DNA of 49,788 nucleotides from Lachnospiraceae bacterium (GTDB lineage: Bacteria > Bacillota > Clostridia > Lachnospirales > Lachnospiraceae). The notes beneath the pieces are model-generated. The model did no database searches. It had not been told where the DNA came from and saw only the letters and a program-made list of their open reading frames with translations. Where the stretch lies: positions 1-49,788 of the forward strand of contig JALFIB010000149.1 of NCBI GenBank assembly GCA_022776305.1, given 5' to 3'. Below are positions 37,724 through 44,771 of this stretch, piece after piece (within the stretch, counting starts at the first letter, position 1; every line of letters starts with the position of its first letter). Both the position numbers and the translations under genes were made by a program.

Positions 37724-37732
37724 AGTATAACA
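37724..37732 (-). promoter_or_regulatory. Extended -10 promoter of the giant surface protein gene
   Basis: The minus strand reads TGTTATACT with no good -35. The start site would be near 37717, leaving a leader of about 82 nt before ATG 37635. Confidence 0.5.
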
Positions 37733-37744
37733 TAATGTGACAAC

Positions 37745-37787
37745 AAAAAACAGCCCAAAGGAAGTTTTGTATACTTCCAATGGACTG
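37745..37787 (-). terminator. Terminator of yezD
   Basis: Stem 37751-37764 with 37774-37787 (one internal mismatch block), followed on the minus strand by six T. A C-A mismatch on plus becomes G-U on the minus transcript, which supports the minus direction. It begins 8 nt past the yezD stop. Confidence 0.75.
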
Positions 37788-37794
37788 CATTTTC

Positions 37795-37932
37795 TTAAAT
37801 TCTTATCTTTTCTTCTTTTTGGACCTGCATGATCTTCCCGTCCTGTATCACAATAGTGATAGAACCGAATTTCACCTCATCCAGCATTCTCTTCACCAAC
37901 TGTAGATATTCTTCTTTCTTTTTCTCTTCCAT
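37795..37932 (-). CDS. yezD: Small YezD/DUF2292 family protein, 45 aa
   Basis: A short gene with a charged helical N-terminus (MEEKKKEEYLQLVKRML) followed by FGSITIVIQDGKIMQVQKEE, the core pattern of the YezD/DUF2292 family: a short beta hairpin with an Ile-Val-Ile-Gln-Asp-Gly strand. The function is not known. AAAGGGAAAAGG lies just before the ATG, a strong promoter is about 140 nt upstream, and a terminator follows directly, so it is a complete one-gene unit. It stands next to sulfate transport genes. My recollection is that this family is often found beside sulfur assimilation genes, which would fit, but I cannot check that here. Confidence 0.85.
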   Translation of the reverse strand: MEEKKKEEYLQLVKRMLDEVKFGSITIVIQDGKIMQVQKEEKIRI

Positions 37933-38067
37933 GCCTTTTCCCTTTCAATACCATAGTATGAGCCAAGGGACAAATGGACATAAAATACATGCTTGCATGT
38001 ATTTTGATTTCTATGGGGACGTTAGGCTCATTTGTCGGTGAAATCATAGTATTTATATAGTTTATGT
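37933..38067 (-). promoter_or_regulatory. Long foldable leader of yezD, possible regulatory RNA
   Basis: The 135-nt leader contains a 10-11 bp hairpin (37982-37992 with 37995-38005). Three further pairs occur: ATGAGCC/GGCTCAT (37958-37964 with 38025-38031), GACAAATG/CATTTGTC (37969-37976 with 38029-38036) and CCATAG/CTATGG (37951-37956 with 38011-38016). The first two cannot form together because both use CAT at 38029-38031. The 3' arms lie close to the ribosome site. It does not match the S-box or any riboswitch I can recall. Confidence 0.5.
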
Positions 38068-38074
38068 AGTATAT

Positions 38075-38103
38075 AATATATTATGGCAATCTTGATTTGT
38101 CAA
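38075..38103 (-). promoter_or_regulatory. Strong sigma-A type promoter of yezD
   Basis: Minus strand TTGACA (38098-38103), 17-nt spacer, TATATT (38075-38080). The -10 overlaps the palindrome ATAATATATTAT, a possible operator. Confidence 0.75.
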
Positions 38104-38169
38104 GGATAAATTATGGAATAATATACAGCTCATCTTTTTGAGCCTCTCCCCTTATAATGTGAAAGGAAT

Positions 38170-38457
38170 TCAGGACCGGCTGAAGAGGGTCTTCCAATGA
38201 CAAGATGCATAGTTCTGAAATACGAACCCGATGCCTCTTTTACTTGCAGGAATATCATTTACTACCTTTCCGTCAATGATGATCTGCCCGCTGTCCGGAT
38301 TTTCCAGTCCTGCGATCATACGCAGGATCGTTGTTTTTCCGCTGCCGCTGGGTCCTAAAAGACCGATGAGTTTTCCTTTTTCAATTCCAAAATTCACATC
38401 TTTTGATGCTTGGAACCCATCAAATGTTTTATTGATATGCTTTAATTCTACGTACAT
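38170..38457 (-). pseudogene. cysA: Truncated sulfate ABC transporter ATP-binding protein
   Basis: The first 80 or so residues are a normal CysA: Walker [10 protein letters not shown] at 35-43, LENPDSGQI and the Q-loop GFVFQNYA. Immediately after FQNYA the similarity ends and the frame stops after 11 unrelated codons (95 residues in all). Intact CysA has about 350 residues; the signature LSGGQ, Walker B and the C-terminal regulatory domain are missing. A different frame continues open from the break to a stop at about 38102 (reading [14 protein letters not shown]), which could be the tail of another gene joined by deletion; I cannot identify it. It lies 11 nt after cysW, the normal place for cysA. 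The transporter therefore has no complete ATPase here. Confidence 0.85.
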
Positions 38458-38468
38458 CTTCCTGCCTC

Positions 38469-39290
38469 CTACTCCTCATTCTTTTTTCCACGGTATTCCA
38501 CGATACTCCTGATCACTAAAAGCAGTACCGCTATCACTACGAGAATTGAAGATACCGCAAATGCAGGGATGTATTTAAATTCATTAAATAAAATCTCTAT
38601 ATGAAGAGGAAGTGTATTTGTCTTTCCCCGTAAATGCCCCGAAAGCACAGATACTGCTCCAAACTCCCCCATTGCTCTGGCTGTACAAAGTACGATTCCG
38701 TAAAGCAGTGCCCATTTTATATGGGGAAATGTAACTTTTCTGAAGATAGTAAAGCCTTTTGCCCCCATAAGGGCTGCCGCCTCTTCTTCATCTGTCCCCT
38801 CTGATTCCAGAACAGGGATCAATTCCCTTGAAATAAAAGGAAAGGTTACAAAAATCGTTGCCAGAATGATACCAGGGACGGCAAATACGATCTTTATATC
38901 CATAGCCTCCAGATAAGGATAAAGGATACTTTGGCGTCCGAATACAAGGATAAAGATCAATCCTGCAATGACCGGGGATACTGTAACCGGTACATCGATC
39001 AATGTGCTAAGAAGCTTTTTCCCTCTGAACCTGAATTTTGTAATACACCAGGCAGCAAACAGTCCGAAAACTGTATTAAGTACCACAGCAGCCACAGTGG
39101 CTTCTAAAGTAAGCAGTAAAGCTTTTACTGTATACTCATCTTGTACCGCTTCCAGATATGCATTGACTCCCTGCCGAAAAGCCTGAAACAGCACAACGCA
39201 CAGGGGCAATACCAGCATTACTGCCAGAAATAACACGCTGACCGTGATCAGTGCCCATTTCACGATCGGAGATTCTTTTTTCTGTCTCAT
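38469..39290 (-). CDS. cysW: Sulfate ABC transporter permease CysW
   Basis: A 273-residue permease with about six spans. The EAA loop that contacts the ATPase reads [22 protein letters not shown]. Order after cysT and before the cysA remnant and similarity in [14 protein letters not shown] mark it as CysW rather than CysT. The ribosome site is weak (GATGGTGCAG) and there are 83 nt between it and cysT, more than usual for such operons. With cysT and the binding protein it would import sulfate or thiosulfate, provided an ATPase is supplied from elsewhere. Confidence 0.93.
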   Translation of the reverse strand: MRQKKESPIVKWALITVSVLFLAVMLVLPLCVVLFQAFRQGVNAYLEAVQDEYTVKALLLTLEATVAAVVLNTVFGLFAAWCITKFRFRGKKLLSTLIDVPVTVSPVIAGLIFILVFGRQSILYPYLEAMDIKIVFAVPGIILATIFVTFPFISRELIPVLESEGTDEEEAAALMGAKGFTIFRKVTFPHIKWALLYGIVLCTARAMGEFGAVSVLSGHLRGKTNTLPLHIEILFNEFKYIPAFAVSSILVVIAVLLLVIRSIVEYRGKKNEE

Positions 39291-39373
39291 CTATCTGCAC
39301 CATCCCATCTTATCAGAATTATTTCTACGTAGTTTTTCTCACCAGAACCATCCTGTCAAAGCTTCCATTGTTT

Positions 39374-40201
39374 TTATTTTTCTCCTGTGAGGATTCTCGT
39401 GTTTCTTGCCTGGATCATATTGTTGGCAAATAAGATCAGAAATGCGGCGATCAGCATGACAAGTGCAATGGCCGTTGCGCTGGAATAGTCATATTCCTGC
39501 AGTTCTGACATAATGATCAAAGGTGTGATCTCTGTATAGTAAGGTTTATTTCCTGCTATAAATACAACGCTTCCATACTCTCCCAGACACCTTCCAAAAG
39601 CCAGGCCGAACCCTGCAAATAACGCCGGTTTTAATTCCGGCAGGATGATCCTGCGGAAAATGGTAAAATGGCTGGCTCCAAGTACGCCTGCCGCCTCCTC
39701 ATAAGCCGGATCCAACTTTTCCAGTACCGGCTGGACGGAGCGGACTACAAAAGGTATGCCGATAAAAACAAATGCCACGGTAATGCCGATCCTGGTATAA
39801 GCAATATGGATACCAAATTTTGAGAAAATACTTCCTACCCATCCGTTGTCCGTGGTGAGAAAAGTCAGTGACATACCTGCCACTGCCGTGGGAAGGGCAA
39901 AAGGCAATTCAATCAGTCCATCAAGAATCCTTTTTCCCGGAAAATCATATCGTACCAGCACCCACGCCAGAACCAGCCCCATTGCCATGTTGATCAATGA
40001 TGCAAGAAATGCAGTAAGAAAGCTGACATAAAAACTGGCTAATACACGCCCTCTGGTAATGGTCTCAATGATATCTTTCCAGTCCATTCTGGCAGTAAAT
40101 ATGACAAGAGAAGCCAGCGGGATCAAAACGATAATGCTCAGCATACTGAGTGTCACTCCCAATGACAAGCCAAATCCCGGAATCACTCTTTTCTTTTTCA
40201 T
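39374..40201 (-). CDS. cysT: Sulfate ABC transporter permease CysT (CysU)
   Basis: A 275-residue permease with about six hydrophobic spans and the EAA loop YEEAAGVLGASHFTIFRRIILP. The segment LIELPFALPTAVAGMSL is typical of CysT. The start is ATG 40201 with AAGGAAGGAG 7 nt upstream; the frame is open further 5' but runs through the hairpin region after sbp without a ribosome site. It is the second gene of the operon sbp-cysT-cysW-cysA'. Confidence 0.94.
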   Translation of the reverse strand: MKKKRVIPGFGLSLGVTLSMLSIIVLIPLASLVIFTARMDWKDIIETITRGRVLASFYVSFLTAFLASLINMAMGLVLAWVLVRYDFPGKRILDGLIELPFALPTAVAGMSLTFLTTDNGWVGSIFSKFGIHIAYTRIGITVAFVFIGIPFVVRSVQPVLEKLDPAYEEAAGVLGASHFTIFRRIILPELKPALFAGFGLAFGRCLGEYGSVVFIAGNKPYYTEITPLIIMSELQEYDYSSATAIALVMLIAAFLILFANNMIQARNTRILTGEK

Positions 40202-40250
40202 AATGATTCTCCTTCCTTTGTGCATTGCTGCATTCGTTCCAGAAGTTTTA

Positions 40251-40294
40251 CATAGGGAGGGCCACTGCCAAAGCACTCCGGCAGCGGCCCTATG
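40251..40294 (-). promoter_or_regulatory. Strong hairpin between sbp and cysT
   Basis: GC-rich stem GGGCC.CTGCC/GGCAG.GGCCC with an outer CATAG/CTATG pair. There is no T-run after it on either strand, so it looks more like an mRNA-stability element, holding the 3' end of the binding-protein message, than a terminator. Confidence 0.6.
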
Positions 40295-40336
40295 AACAAA
40301 TCATGCGTATCCTTTATATTTCTGTATGTTTCACAA

Positions 40337-41353
40337 CTACTCTTCGTAAATCTCATCAAAAACGCCGCCATCCGCAAAATGCGTTTCCTGTGCCTCGTCC
40401 CATCCGCCGAAATCATCAATGGTTACAAGGTTGATATCAAGATCGAATACGTCTTTGTATTCCTGAAGGATCTCTTCATTGGAAGGACGGTAGAAGTTGT
40501 CACCTGCGATCCTCTGTGCCTCATCAGAATATAAGTAGCTCAGGTACTCTGTGGCAACATCTCTCGTTCCCCTGTCATCTACCACTGCATCCACTACAGC
40601 TACAGAAGGCTGGGCTAAAATACTGATGCTAGGAGTAATGATCTCGTAATCATCGGGATAATCTTGTACAGAAAGGTAGGCTTCGTTTTCCCAAGCAATG
40701 AGCACATCCCCCTGTCCGTTTTCTACAAAGGAAGTCGTAGCTCCTCTTGCCCCGGAGTCAAGAACCAGTACGTTCTCATACAGTTTCTTAATAAAATCTT
40801 TGATTTGTGCTTCATCTCCATCATAGAGCTGGTCAGCATAAACCCATGCCGCAAGGTAATTCCATCTTGCACCGCCTGATGTTTTTGGATTCGGAGTGAT
40901 GACTCCCACCCCATCTTTTACAAGGTCATCCCAGTCGTTAATCTCTTTTGGGTTCCCTTTTCTCACAAGGAATACGATGGTTGAAGTATAAGGTGAACTG
41001 TCAAGAGGAAATTCATCGACCCATCCCGCTTCGATCAATCCTGCATCCTCAACTGCTTTTACATCATATTCAAGTGCCAGTGTCACTACATCTGCTTCCA
41101 AACCGTTTGCCACCTCAAGTGCCTGTTTTCCTGAACCTCCGTGTGACTGTGTGATCTCCACATCCTGTCCTGTCTCTTCTTTCCAATGCTCCTGAAATAC
41201 TTTGTTGTACTGCTCATATAGCTCTCTTGTGGGATCATAAGATACATTTGTGATGCTCACGCTGTCCTCTGCCAATACTGCTGTTCCTGAAAAAGTTCCT
41301 GCTGTTAATGCGGCTGCTAAACCTATTGCTGCGATTCTGATTTTTCTATTCAT
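40337..41353 (-). CDS. sbp: Sulfate-binding protein
   Basis: A 338-residue sulfate (or thiosulfate) binding protein. After a signal peptide (cleavage near VLAEDS) the family motifs appear in order: [34 protein letters not shown] and [12 protein letters not shown], which supply the backbone amides that hold the anion. No lipobox Cys is present, so membrane anchoring is not explained. GAGGAG lies 6 nt before the ATG. First gene of the sulfate operon; preceded by a structured region and a tiny open frame. The mature protein is strongly acidic. Confidence 0.94.
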   Translation of the reverse strand: MNRKIRIAAIGLAAALTAGTFSGTAVLAEDSVSITNVSYDPTRELYEQYNKVFQEHWKEETGQDVEITQSHGGSGKQALEVANGLEADVVTLALEYDVKAVEDAGLIEAGWVDEFPLDSSPYTSTIVFLVRKGNPKEINDWDDLVKDGVGVITPNPKTSGGARWNYLAAWVYADQLYDGDEAQIKDFIKKLYENVLVLDSGARGATTSFVENGQGDVLIAWENEAYLSVQDYPDDYEIITPSISILAQPSVAVVDAVVDDRGTRDVATEYLSYLYSDEAQRIAGDNFYRPSNEEILQEYKDVFDLDINLVTIDDFGGWDEAQETHFADGGVFDEIYEE

Positions 41354-41460
41354 AATAATCTCCTCTTCTTTTTACTCAATCTCTTTACTTAATCTCTTTA
41401 CCTAATCTTTTTTCTTATTCTTTTTTCTTATTCTTCTCTCTCATGTATTCCGGGGTAATC

Positions 41461-41529
41461 TTATTCTTCACTCCTGCAACACGCCGCGACCCCTCCGACT
41501 GCCAAAAATACTCGATAACTTCTTTTCAT
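41461..41529 (-). CDS. Tiny reading frame (22 codons) with tandem Cys codons, possible leader peptide
   Basis: GAGGAG lies 5 nt before the ATG, one of the better ribosome sites in this region. The frame encodes a 22-residue peptide ending GVAACCRSEE, with adjacent Cys codons (TGT TGC) just before the stop. It lies 107 nt upstream of sbp, and its ATG overlaps the stop of the weaker frame at 41526-41729. A Cys-Cys leader in front of sulfate import would suit translation-dependent sensing of charged tRNA-Cys, as known for cysteine leader peptides in actinobacteria. It may be a chance frame. The RNA structure at 41548-41643 ends 8 nt before its ribosome site. Confidence 0.4.
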   Translation of the reverse strand: MKRSYRVFLAVGGVAACCRSEE

Positions 41530-41547
41530 AATCGCTCCTCATAAAAC

Positions 41548-41643
41548 AAAACCAGAGATCCTCCAGAAACAGTCCTCATTCGGTTGAGCATTGCGGTATG
41601 CTTTTGCATTCCCGCTTCTGTTTCTATGATAATCTCTGGTTTT
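41548..41643 (-). ncRNA. Cloverleaf-like structured RNA candidate upstream of the sulfate operon
   Basis: Outer stem P1: 12 perfect pairs, AAAACCAGAGAT/ATCTCTGGTTTT (41548-41559 with 41632-41643). Inside it P2: 8 perfect pairs (41565-41572 with 41618-41625). Within P2 two hairpins branch: GCGG.ATGC-TTTT-GCAT.CCGC (41593-41615) and CTCA/TGAG (41575-41588). On the minus transcript P1 is followed by GTTTTAT, then GAGGAG and a tiny frame. A promoter candidate lies about 57 nt upstream. The shape is that of a three-way-junction aptamer. It is not the S-box or another riboswitch I can recall. Direction is inferred from the downstream genes. Confidence 0.45.
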
Positions 41644-41699
41644 CCAGTCAATCTGATAGTTTTTACTCTTTGTTTTTCCTTTGTTCTGTTGATGGACCT

Positions 41700-41708
41700 A
41701 TCATACCA
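41700..41708 (-). promoter_or_regulatory. Possible extended -10 promoter for the sulfate operon
   Basis: Minus strand TGGTATGAT, an extended -10 with one change from consensus and a poor -35 (TTGGAC, 18 nt). The start site near 41693 would put the structured RNA at the 5' end of the transcript. Confidence 0.4.
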
Positions 41709-41749
41709 TCCCTTTTCTTTATCGTCCAATACATGAAAAAGATAGCCTG

Positions 41750-43000
41750 TTATAAGGTTTTCCTATAACTTTTTGTAGTCTCTTTCATGGCAGCAGAGCA
41801 GGCCAGATCGCCTAATACGTTGGCACAGGTTGCTCCCATGTCACACATGGTATTGATGCTGATATAGACACCCATGATACCTGCAGGCAGCCCCGCAATG
41901 GATGATAACGCGGCAAAGGATGCGATAGCTCCGCCCGGAACTCCGGGAGTACCGATGCTGAGCAGTGTATTTGCCAGAAGTACAACGGCCAATAGGCTGT
42001 AACTGACCTCAACACCACATGCATTGGCAAAAAATACGATCATAAATGACATAACAATGGATACGGCATCCATGTTGATGGTTGCCCCAAGAGGCAGTGC
42101 CAGCGAAGAAACTTCATTGGGGATTCCCAGCTCATCTGCACACTGTTTGCTGATGGGCAGCGTTGCCGAACTGGAGCACGTACCAAATGCATTCAATGCC
42201 GCCGGGGATACTTTTTTAAAGAATTCTTTTATATTACATTTTCCAAGGAATTTCACAATTCCGCCATAAACGATCAGTACGTACAATGCCATCGTCACAT
42301 ATAAGGCAACCAATACACTTCCGATAGCGATCACGGTTTCCTTTCCGTTTGAATAGATCACAAAAGCAATGGAACTGAATACACCGATAGGCGTAAAATG
42401 CATAACCACTGAAATGATCTTTATGGAAATGTCGTTGATGGATTCTGCAAGTTTTACAAAGGGCTGCGCCTTTTCACCGATTGACAGACACGTAATCCCA
42501 ATAAGGATAGCAAATACCAGTACCTGAAGCATATTTCCTTCCGCAAAGGAAGCAACGGGATTGGACGGTATGAGATTCTGCAGGGTATCCAGTAAGCTGG
42601 TGAATTGCGTTGCCTCCACACTGCTTTCGGTCATCTCGATGGCAACGCCGGTACCTACTCCCAGTACTTTAGGAAGAAATAGCCCCAATAAGCTGGCAAA
42701 AAGAGTTGTTGCCACGTAATACAGCACACACTGTCCCCCGATCTTTCCTGTGGCAGACACGCTTCCGATCCCCTGAATCCCCACGATCAGGGAGCAAAAT
42801 ACAAGGGGATAGATCATCATCCGGAGGGCATTCATATAAATGCCTGATATGAGGCTCAATACAGGGACTGCCCACTCCAGCCTTCCCGGCATCAATAATC
42901 CAAATAAAATGCCCAATACAAGTCCTGCAAGAATAGCCAATGTAAAATGGTGGCCGCCTTTCTTTTTCTTCTGTATCTTAGCTTTACTTTCTTTTGCCAT
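41750..43000 (-). CDS. DAACS family dicarboxylate/amino acid:cation symporter
   Basis: A 416-residue membrane transporter of the glutamate/dicarboxylate-sodium symporter family. The re-entrant loop motif SSSATLPISKQCADELGI and the following LPLGATINMDA are clear, as is the final NTMCDMGATCANVLGD. Eight spans plus two hairpins are expected. AGAGGAG lies 6 nt before ATG 43000. Family substrates include dicarboxylates, glutamate, serine and, in some (TcyP), cystine. Its place between metY and the sulfate operon makes a sulfur amino acid a reasonable guess, but the substrate cannot be read from sequence. A hairpin separates it from metY. Confidence 0.9.
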   Translation of the reverse strand: MAKESKAKIQKKKKGGHHFTLAILAGLVLGILFGLLMPGRLEWAVPVLSLISGIYMNALRMMIYPLVFCSLIVGIQGIGSVSATGKIGGQCVLYYVATTLFASLLGLFLPKVLGVGTGVAIEMTESSVEATQFTSLLDTLQNLIPSNPVASFAEGNMLQVLVFAILIGITCLSIGEKAQPFVKLAESINDISIKIISVVMHFTPIGVFSSIAFVIYSNGKETVIAIGSVLVALYVTMALYVLIVYGGIVKFLGKCNIKEFFKKVSPAALNAFGTCSSSATLPISKQCADELGIPNEVSSLALPLGATINMDAVSIVMSFMIVFFANACGVEVSYSLLAVVLLANTLLSIGTPGVPGGAIASFAALSSIAGLPAGIMGVYISINTMCDMGATCANVLGDLACSAAMKETTKSYRKTL

Positions 43001-43030
43001 AATATTCTCCTCTCTCCATGACACAATTAA

Positions 43031-43060
43031 ACCCATGCCCCCATCATTGGGAGCGTGGGT
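43031..43060 (-). terminator. Hairpin between metY and the symporter gene
   Basis: ACCCATGC/GCGTGGGT with an inner CCC/GGG stem. On the minus strand it is followed by TTTAATT. It lies 87 nt past the metY stop and 31 nt before the symporter start; probably a partial terminator. Confidence 0.6.
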
Positions 43061-43146
43061 CCGTATGTTTCATTAAATATATTTCATTATGTTTGTTCTA
43101 TTCCGCACTTCATCTGCTGCGAATGGATTACCCATTCCTAATCAGA

Positions 43147-44451
43147 TTATTTTACTGCATCAAATGCTGCGTCAAGGGCTGCAATCAAGTCTTCCACTTT
43201 TTCCACGCCGATGGAAAGACGGATCGTATTCGGTTTAATACCCTGCTCCAGCAATTCTTCTTCTGTACACTGGCTGTGTGTGGTGGTCGCCGGATGGATT
43301 ACAAGGGATTTTACATCTGCCACATTGGCAAGCAATGAGAAGATCGGCAGATTGTCAATGAATTTCAGTGCTGTCTTGGCGTCACCCTTGATCTCAAATG
43401 TAAATATGGAACCGCCGCCGTTTGGCAAGTACTTTTTATACAGCTCATGGCTTGGCTCTGTGGGAAGAGACGGATGATGTACTGCCTCCACCTGCGGATG
43501 TTTGGAAAGGTAATCTACGATCTTCAGCGCATTGCTTACGTGGCGTTCTACTCTCAGTGACAATGTCTCCAGTCCCTGCAGGAAAATAAATGCGTGGAAC
43601 GGTGAAAGTGTTGCACCTGTATCTCTCAGGATGACCGCACGGATGTATGTAACAAAAGCTGCCGGGCCTGCAGCCGCTACGAAAGATGCTCCGTGGTAGC
43701 TTGGATTCGGTTCAGAGATCCACGGATATTTTCCAGCTACTTTCCAGTCAAAGTTGCCGCTGTCAATGATCACGCCACCAATGGCTGTGCCGTGTCCACC
43801 GATGAACTTCGTAGCAGAATGTACTACAATGTCAGCTCCGTATTCGATAGGACGTACCAGATAAGGTGTGGCAAATGTGGAGTCAACCACAAGCGGGATA
43901 TTATATTTATGTGCCAGTTTTGCCAGCTCTTCCAGATCTACCAGATTGGAATTGGGATTTCCAAGCGTCTCTACGTAAATTGCTTTTGTGTTTTCCTGAA
44001 TGGCTGCCTCAAAAGAACCTTCCACTTCCGGATCCACGAATGTTGTGGTGATACCGGAGTTAAGAGGAAGTGTATGTGCCAGCAGGTTGTATGTTCCGCC
44101 GTAAATAGTCTTGGAAGCTACAATGTGCTCTCCGGCTTTTGCCAGTGCCTGAATAGTATAAGTAACTGCTGCTGCTCCAGATGCCAGTGCCAATGCAGCA
44201 ACACCGCCTTCCAAAGATGCAATACGCTGTTCAAAAACATCTTCTGTAGGGTTTGTAAGTCTTCCGTAAATATTTCCTGCATCGCGGAGTCCAAAACGGT
44301 CTGCTGCATGCTGTGAGTTATGGAATACGTATGAAGTAGATGCATAAATCGGCACTGCCCTTGCATCCGTTACCGGATCAGCCTTCTCCTGTCCAATGTG
44401 CAACTGTCTTGTCTCAAATCCCCAGTTTTTAGAATCTCTGATATCTGCCAT
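43147..44451 (-). CDS. metY: O-acetylhomoserine sulfhydrylase (aminocarboxypropyltransferase)
   Basis: A 434-residue PLP enzyme that makes homocysteine directly from O-acetylhomoserine and sulfide, feeding methionine synthesis. The Cys/Met-metabolism PLP fold is clear: GFETRQLHIGQ at the start, YGRLTNPTEDVFEQR, ETLGNPNSNLVD, and the PLP-Lys motif HSATKFIGGHG. The length is that of MetY rather than the shorter MetB/MetC (about 380). The C-terminal region HPATTTHSQ is typical. GGAGG lies 8 nt before ATG 44451. A promoter and a 20-codon upstream frame precede it. Confidence 0.95.
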   Translation of the reverse strand: MADIRDSKNWGFETRQLHIGQEKADPVTDARAVPIYASTSYVFHNSQHAADRFGLRDAGNIYGRLTNPTEDVFEQRIASLEGGVAALALASGAAAVTYTIQALAKAGEHIVASKTIYGGTYNLLAHTLPLNSGITTTFVDPEVEGSFEAAIQENTKAIYVETLGNPNSNLVDLEELAKLAHKYNIPLVVDSTFATPYLVRPIEYGADIVVHSATKFIGGHGTAIGGVIIDSGNFDWKVAGKYPWISEPNPSYHGASFVAAAGPAAFVTYIRAVILRDTGATLSPFHAFIFLQGLETLSLRVERHVSNALKIVDYLSKHPQVEAVHHPSLPTEPSHELYKKYLPNGGGSIFTFEIKGDAKTALKFIDNLPIFSLLANVADVKSLVIHPATTTHSQCTEEELLEQGIKPNTIRLSIGVEKVEDLIAALDAAFDAVK

Positions 44452-44533
44452 TTTTATTTCCTCCATTTGTTTTCAATCTATTTTTAATCTTGTTCATTTA
44501 ATCTTGCTCATTAACTTCTATATTGGACGCTTT

Positions 44534-44596
44534 CTATTTTTCTTTATCTATGCCCCACATTCGGTTGCGGCTGAGCATCACTGCGAATCGGTACAT
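44534..44596 (-). CDS. Short upstream reading frame (20 codons) in the metY leader
   Basis: AGGAGG lies 8 nt before the ATG, a near-perfect ribosome site. The frame starts MYRFAVMLSRNR and ends 82 nt before metY. The peptide has three Met (including the start) and no Cys. No terminator-like structure follows, so classical attenuation is not obvious. It could be a leader peptide or a small conserved protein; I recognise no family. Confidence 0.5.
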   Translation of the reverse strand: MYRFAVMLSRNRMWGIDKEK

Positions 44597-44634
44597 CTTG
44601 CTTACCTCCTGTTTGTTTCTGAAAACATACTAAC

Positions 44635-44663
44635 ATGATAGGATATATTTGTCTAATATGCAA
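44635..44663 (-). promoter_or_regulatory. Promoter of metY
   Basis: Minus strand TTGCAT (44658-44663), 17-nt spacer, TATCAT (44635-44640). It lies directly after the LysR terminator and 39 nt before the short upstream frame. The spacer is AT-rich. Confidence 0.5.
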
Positions 44664-44667
44664 AAAG

Positions 44668-44704
44668 AATACCCAGTTATAGTTTTAATCTATAACTGGG
44701 TATT
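44668..44704 (-). terminator. Terminator of the LysR-type gene
   Basis: Perfect 14-bp stem (44668-44681 with 44691-44704) with a 9-nt loop. On the minus strand it is followed by CTTTTT. It lies 67 nt past the stop. Confidence 0.85.
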
Positions 44705-44771
44705 TCTGTTTTCATTATATTCTATGATGCCAGAGTCAAAAGTCATTAACCACGATGTTCTTGCTATACCA

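Larger units (their letters stand above)
41526..41729 (-). other. Open frame of 67 codons, doubtful coding
   Basis: It starts at TTG without a ribosome site and overlaps the structured RNA candidate. After its TGA stop the same frame stays open for 36 further codons to 41415 (KEVIEYFWQSEGSRRVAGVK and so on), so a broken small gene of about 104 codons is an alternative reading. I recognise no family. The structural RNA explanation seems better, because the arms of the helices are perfect and the frame lacks a start. Confidence 0.3.

Noticed and set aside
38102-38200. Frame after the cysA break as a real separate gene
   Set aside because: About 30 codons without a start or ribosome site; at most the tail of a deleted gene.
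41354-41460. Purine-rich minus-strand stretch before sbp (repeated AATAAGAAAAAAG and AAAGAGATT units) as regulatory repeat
   Set aside because: Low-complexity sequence with short imperfect copies; nothing beyond composition supports a function.
41526-41528. TGA as selenocysteine codon in the 104-codon frame before sbp
   Set aside because: The context (Arg-Leu-TGA-Lys) is unlike known selenoproteins, and I see no clear SECIS-like hairpin at the right distance. A stop or a non-coding region is simpler.
41461-41730. SAM (S-box) riboswitch before the sulfate operon
   Set aside because: The conserved S-box core sequences (GAGGGA, the kink-turn and GCAACC-like text) are absent, though the region is strongly structured.
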